A stretch of 18,752 nt of DNA from Elusimicrobiota bacterium (GTDB taxonomy: Bacteria; Elusimicrobiota; Elusimicrobia; JACQJN01): NCBI GenBank assembly GCA_016205085.1, contig JACQJN010000046.1, forward strand, positions 1 through 18,752. Reading direction: 5' to 3'. Under the pieces are notes generated by a model. That model was not told the DNA's origin, made no database searches, and was given only the letters and a program-made list of their open reading frames with translations. Of the stretch, positions 15,534 through 18,752 are shown one piece after another (position 1 is the first letter of the stretch; each line of letters opens with the position of its first letter). The position numbers and the translations under genes were made by a program.

Positions 15534-17371
15534 TCCGCTTTAGGCTTCATCCAGGAGCCAGCAAAATCCCGAAGTTCTGACGGCCAACTTGCTTCGGCAT
15601 CTTCCAAGGGAGCTCGCTGGGGGCGAAGGAGACAAAGAGACTCTGCAAATGCAATAAGCCATCCACCCGCCAATGTGTCGGGACCGGACCCAGCCCGACA
15701 AAGCTGTTTCCCCGCCCAATCTTGGAAGGAAAGCATCGAAATAGATACCTTATAGTCGTCCTCGATCTGTTTTTTTCTAATCAAAACCTCCGTTTTTAAG
15801 GACGTCCTTTGAAGACTATCCAAATCCACCACGAATCCCACCGATCGGATCTGAGGATGATTTTTTAACTTATCGGAAATTTCCTCCAATTCATCCCGGA
15901 GGTAGGTCCTGCCATATCTGGCGTCCCAAGCCTCCAAAATACCGGTGCCGGAAGATTGTACCACCTCCACATCCCCCATGTTTCCCTGCCTTTTCTTTTC
16001 CCCGCGCACGCGCGCCAAAGGCTTTAAATTTCCCTCCAAGGCGCCCCGATCCTCCAAGGCTTGAAACAGGCTATGAAGAGCTACCTCAAAAACCCTTGCG
16101 GAGTACTTGGCCCTCCCCACGAAGCGATTCAAGAAATCAATCACCTGATCGGCAGAAGGCTTACCGGCCACAAAAATTCTAATCTGCTCCAATGCCTCCC
16201 GATGCAATTCCTTGTGGTCATGCGCCGGAGGCTCCGTCACCCGTGTCCGATTCTCCAATGAATGCAGCAGGGGGAGCGGCCTGGACTCCGAAAAGGATTC
16301 TTTTCTCCAGGATGCATTTTTGCATTCCGCCAACACACGCTCCCTCAGCTTCCCCACAAATTCAGTCATGATCTGGCCGGCGATGGCGCTGGAAGCCAGT
16401 GTGTGCAAAGCAGATGATTCTCCAAAGACAATCCCCATCGCTTGGGCATTTTTAAGGCGCAGCTTCTCGTAATAGTCATAACTTCCCATAACGGAGTCAA
16501 TATGCGCCAGGCTGCACCGCCCCTTTAAATGCGGATCCCGTGCCAAGTAACCCACGCAGGCAGAATAGATATCCCCTGAAGAATCGACCGCCAGCTCGGT
16601 ATTCATCCGCATCGGCCAAACCCAATCAGTTAAATTCAACAGGCGAACCCCCTTCTGCCACATCACCCTAGGATAGATGTCTAAAAGGGGTTTCAAGCCC
16701 TCCCGGAGCTGCCGCAAAGATTCCGCAGGCCACGTAACGCAGTTGGCCACCATCATAAAGAGCTTTCTAAAACCTATATCCAGTATGTGGTTAAAATTTT
16801 CGACCACATGAGCCGCTGTTTGAGGGGAAATGACCATGCTCACCTGCATGGGAATTCCGGCGGCAAAGAGCCTGGGGAGATTTTCCGCGATCCCCGCATA
16901 AGAATCCCGGCCGCTGACAGTCGGCCGATTTTTGTTGTGAGATTCCGGAGCCCCATCCAGGCTGATCTCCAGGGCCACCCCATACTTTTCAAAGAGGTCC
17001 ACCCAATGGGAGCGCACCACCGCCGCATTGCTGGTCACCATCATCCTTAAATTTTTACCTTCCTCCGCAGCCCTCTTTCGAATATAGGGAAGGAATTGCC
17101 TATACTTCTCAAAGGGGAGGAGAAGGGGTTCGGCCCCGAAGAAGTGAAGCTGAAGATTGGGATAAGAAGAGGAAAGAAGAAAATCCCCCGCCTTAAGAAG
17201 ATGCGGCAAGGACATATCCCTACGCCCCAGGAGAGACCTCCGAACACAACAGTATCGGCAGTCAAACTGACAGGCATAGGTCACCAAAAGCACCAAGCGC
17301 TTTTCTCGCTGGGGCCCTTTTAAAGCCTCCCGCGGAGGAAGGATTCCCTTATCGGATGGAAAAGTAGGCAT
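15530..17371 (-). CDS. Long radical SAM protein with unassigned C-terminal region
   Basis: A 613-residue protein. The radical SAM core has C34, C38 and C41 (CQFDCRYC) and a GAEP at 79-82 where the family usually has GGEP. Further motifs are MVTSNAAVV, a SLDGAPESHNKNRP strand like those of sulfatase-maturase/PqqE-class enzymes, and a SPASM-like start (AVDSSGDIYSACVGY, then GRCSLAHID). From about residue 350 there are some 260 residues I cannot assign, including a charged alpha/beta stretch (GRTYLRDELEEIS, SVGFVVDLDSL, VLIRKKQIEDDY) faintly like a nuclease-type fold. Three starts are possible: ATG 17371 has GGGGAG 10 bases upstream and is preferred; ATG 17389 and TTG 17404 lie deeper in the preceding gene. 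It is coupled to the halogenase by ATGA, which suggests successive steps on one substrate. Confidence 0.88.
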   Translation of the reverse strand: MPTFPSDKGILPPREALKGPQREKRLVLLVTYACQFDCRYCCVRRSLLGRRDMSLPHLLKAGDFLLSSSYPNLQLHFFGAEPLLLPFEKYRQFLPYIRKRAAEEGKNLRMMVTSNAAVVRSHWVDLFEKYGVALEISLDGAPESHNKNRPTVSGRDSYAGIAENLPRLFAAGIPMQVSMVISPQTAAHVVENFNHILDIGFRKLFMMVANCVTWPAESLRQLREGLKPLLDIYPRVMWQKGVRLLNLTDWVWPMRMNTELAVDSSGDIYSACVGYLARDPHLKGRCSLAHIDSVMGSYDYYEKLRLKNAQAMGIVFGESSALHTLASSAIAGQIMTEFVGKLRERVLAECKNASWRKESFSESRPLPLLHSLENRTRVTEPPAHDHKELHREALEQIRIFVAGKPSADQVIDFLNRFVGRAKYSARVFEVALHSLFQALEDRGALEGNLKPLARVRGEKKRQGNMGDVEVVQSSGTGILEAWDARYGRTYLRDELEEISDKLKNHPQIRSVGFVVDLDSLQRTSLKTEVLIRKKQIEDDYKVSISMLSFQDWAGKQLCRAGSGPDTLAGGWLIAFAESLCLLRPQRAPLEDAEASWPSELRDFAGSWMKPKAE

Positions 17372-18269
17372 CCGTTCGTGACTCCCCATTCCTGGCAAAA
17401 TCAACCGCGCAGAGCACGGGATACATCAGACAACCCCGATCCGACGCCAATGTCCGATAATCCCTAATCTCATCTTCCGTGGCCCCATGGGCATTCGCTT
17501 CCAACCAGGAATAAATTTCCTCAAAGCTCAGAGTAAAATCGCGGATCTGTTGTGATTCATAGACCTTGTAGAATTTTACAGAGAGAACCTCTCCTCCTTG
17601 ATTGTGGCGAACCGTCTTATAAAAAAAACAGTGGGGTTCCAGGGATAAGCTCGGTTTAAAACGATCTGACAGAAAGTCATGGCCTTCCAGGTTGTCCTGC
17701 ATGGAACGGAAGGCATAAGTCTTTAGATGCAAATTCCCCCCCGACAAAAAATCTAAGCAAACAGCCGCCAGATCTTCATGCTCAGGAAGCGAAGGAACAG
17801 CCAGACCCACACTCTGACAAATTCGCCGCAAAAGACCTATGCGAGCTTTCACAGGGTAATAATGCTTCAACTCCTCAAAATAGATTTTAAGTCTGGGAAA
17901 CGCACAGCCCTGTTGCCAGTCCATCCCCAAAGTCGTCTGGTGAAGGTCCCGGGTGGATTTTACAGCCTTTAAAACTTGCAGAGCCGCTCCTCGATCAAAT
18001 GCATTCCCGAATAGATCAAACAAAAGGAGCAGTTTCTCTTCAAACGCCTCCTTTTCGCCATAGTCATTCACGCTCATCCTAAGCCCCTTGGAAGAGCGTG
18101 TGGAGACCGAAAAATCAAACTTCTGATTTTGGCAAAGCCATTCCGGCCTGAATTCACGGAACAGAATCTTCCAAACATCCGAAAGAACCGTTCCGCCAAA
18201 CTTCAAGCCGCATACATCGGCGAATGTATCCAGAACCAGGAGATAGGATGACAAGGCCGGTGGTCTCAC
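17349..18269 (-). CDS. Unrecognised protein, faintly ABBA-prenyltransferase-like
   Basis: A soluble-looking 306-residue protein with no signal peptide or membrane segment. I do not recognise a family with certainty. It shows repeated strand motifs separated by helix pairs: KFDFSVSTRSSKGLRMSV, LGMDWQQGCAFPRLKIYF, LHLKTYAF, CFFYKTVRH and VLSVKFYKVYE, and it ends in CAVDFARNGESRTDAYF. Recurring L-K-X-Y-F strands after alpha helices recall the alpha-beta-beta-alpha barrel of aromatic and cyanobactin prenyltransferases, but the match is by eye only and residues for diphosphate binding cannot be assigned. The GTG at 18269 overlaps the stop of the cysteine-rich gene as GTGA, and the 3' end overlaps the long radical SAM gene by 23 bp, so it belongs to the same unit. 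If a prenyltransferase, it would add a lipid tail to the product. Confidence 0.6.
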   Translation of the reverse strand: MRPPALSSYLLVLDTFADVCGLKFGGTVLSDVWKILFREFRPEWLCQNQKFDFSVSTRSSKGLRMSVNDYGEKEAFEEKLLLLFDLFGNAFDRGAALQVLKAVKSTRDLHQTTLGMDWQQGCAFPRLKIYFEELKHYYPVKARIGLLRRICQSVGLAVPSLPEHEDLAAVCLDFLSGGNLHLKTYAFRSMQDNLEGHDFLSDRFKPSLSLEPHCFFYKTVRHNQGGEVLSVKFYKVYESQQIRDFTLSFEEIYSWLEANAHGATEDEIRDYRTLASDRGCLMYPVLCAVDFARNGESRTDAYFSIR

Positions 18270-18752
18270 CAGATTTCTTTACCGGGAACGTTTTTCTTAC
18301 CTTTTATTCGTCTCTGATTCTCAGTCAAATCCCTGCGTTTGTATTGCGCGTTCAACCGGCAAAACTGATCCACCACACCCGACAAAATCGGAACACAAGG
18401 TTCTACCGTTCCTTTAAGCAAAACCAGACATCGGACGTCATTGCCGCAACCAGCAGGATCCTTTCGCCTGATAGCTGTTACGATGGCCAATTTATTTTCA
18501 CAGAAGCGTTTCTGTTCCGGTGCTTTGTTGAGTCTTTGGCAATTTCCAGCGGCCTCACAATAGTTCTTGAACTGCTGCGGCGACGGACCAAATTGAGAGC
18601 GCTGCACCCAGGGAAGCAGCTTCAAACAAGCCTCTTTTTCGTTGTCCATGCGATACCCTTCCGCCAATATTTGACACGCCTGTTTTGATTTGTCCGGAGC
18701 AACTACATTGGCCACAAACCCGGACTTCACGCAGTAATCTACAGCCTCCGCA
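18266..18752 (-). CDS. Cysteine-rich protein (5'-partial, unknown)
   Basis: The frame is open to the right edge; the GTG at 18730 is only an internal possibility, because in-frame codons before it continue the same style (EAVDYC). The visible 160 or so residues contain ten cysteines in short-range pairs (for example SKQAC, EKEACL, NYCEAAGNC, KRFCEN, AGCGNDVRC, DQFCRL). The protein ends in a strongly basic tail (KRRDLTENQRRIKGKKNVPGK). No metal-cluster motif is obvious. The spacing looks more like a disulfide-rich extracytoplasmic helical repeat, which would require a signal peptide upstream of the window. The EKEACL-type motif resembles WEKACLRG in the tail of the GT fusion at 5242. It is the first visible gene of the operon and its stop overlaps the next start as GTGA. 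A role as substrate or as secreted structural partner cannot be decided. Confidence 0.7.
   Translation of the reverse strand, partial: AEAVDYCVKSGFVANVVAPDKSKQACQILAEGYRMDNEKEACLKLLPWVQRSQFGPSPQQFKNYCEAAGNCQRLNKAPEQKRFCENKLAIVTAIRRKDPAGCGNDVRCLVLLKGTVEPCVPILSGVVDQFCRLNAQYKRRDLTENQRRIKGKKNVPGKEIW

Larger units (their letters stand above)
1230..18752 (-). other. Putative 14-gene polycistronic unit
   Basis: All genes from the right edge down to 1230 are on the minus strand with no gap above 15 bp. Six junctions are 4-bp stop/start overlaps: GTGA at 18266, 3475 and 2204, and ATGA at 12477, 11614 and 10652; a seventh, ATGA, is at 15530. Others overlap by 8, 23 and 31 bp, or are separated by 2, 6 and 15 bp. 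This packing implies co-transcription and translational coupling. The promoter is not in the window, and internal promoters were not detectable by eye. Confidence 0.75.

Noticed and set aside
1..18752. CRISPR arrays, tRNA or rRNA genes, insertion sequences.
   Set aside because: No regularly spaced repeats, tRNA-like cloverleaf, rRNA segment or transposase reading frame was found by eye; the sequence is almost wholly covered by the genes listed.

Overview
The window looks like part of a biosynthetic and surface-modification locus from an uncultivated, probably Gram-negative bacterium. Clues are polytopic glycosyltransferases with lumenal domains, a prepilin-type peptidase, ATG/GTG/TTG starts and heavy use of 4-bp stop/start overlaps. 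Composition is uneven, from about 43% GC in a line of the 9.9 kb region to about 70% in lines of the 1.4 and 3.7 kb regions. Elusimicrobiota or Omnitrophota would fit, but nothing here proves the taxon.

Left edge (1-1229): the 3' part of a plus-strand gene for a HExxH-motif putative peptide hydroxylase. It converges tail to tail with a minus-strand YefM/YoeB-type toxin-antitoxin pair that has its own promoter and a double GTAC operator. The rest of this stretch is a short non-coding gap.

Main block (1230-18752, minus strand, read right to left): fourteen tightly packed genes that look like one transcription unit whose promoter lies beyond the right edge. In transcription order they are: a cysteine-rich protein (partial); an unrecognised protein that faintly resembles ABBA-fold aromatic prenyltransferases; a long radical SAM protein with an unknown C-terminal region; a flavin-dependent halogenase with a C-terminal PqqD-like segment; three radical SAM proteins in a row; an A24 prepilin-type peptidase; another radical SAM protein; a polysaccharide deacetylase; a GT2/GT-C fusion with a cysteine-rich tail; a B12-binding radical SAM protein; a GT-C membrane glycosyltransferase; and a last radical SAM protein. 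That is seven radical SAM enzymes in 17.5 kb, three of which share one C-terminal cysteine signature.

How they may work together (inference): radical SAM enzymes, a PqqD-like recognition domain, a halogenase and a nearby HExxH protein suggest a ribosomally made, heavily tailored peptide (RiPP). The A24 peptidase, translationally coupled to radical SAM genes on both sides, suggests that the substrate carries a prepilin-like leader and is membrane-anchored or exported. The glycosyltransferases and deacetylase may supply a glycan or glycolipid part of the product. No precursor peptide gene is visible; gaps inside the block are 15 bp or less, so the substrate is probably encoded outside the window or is one of the unrecognised proteins.
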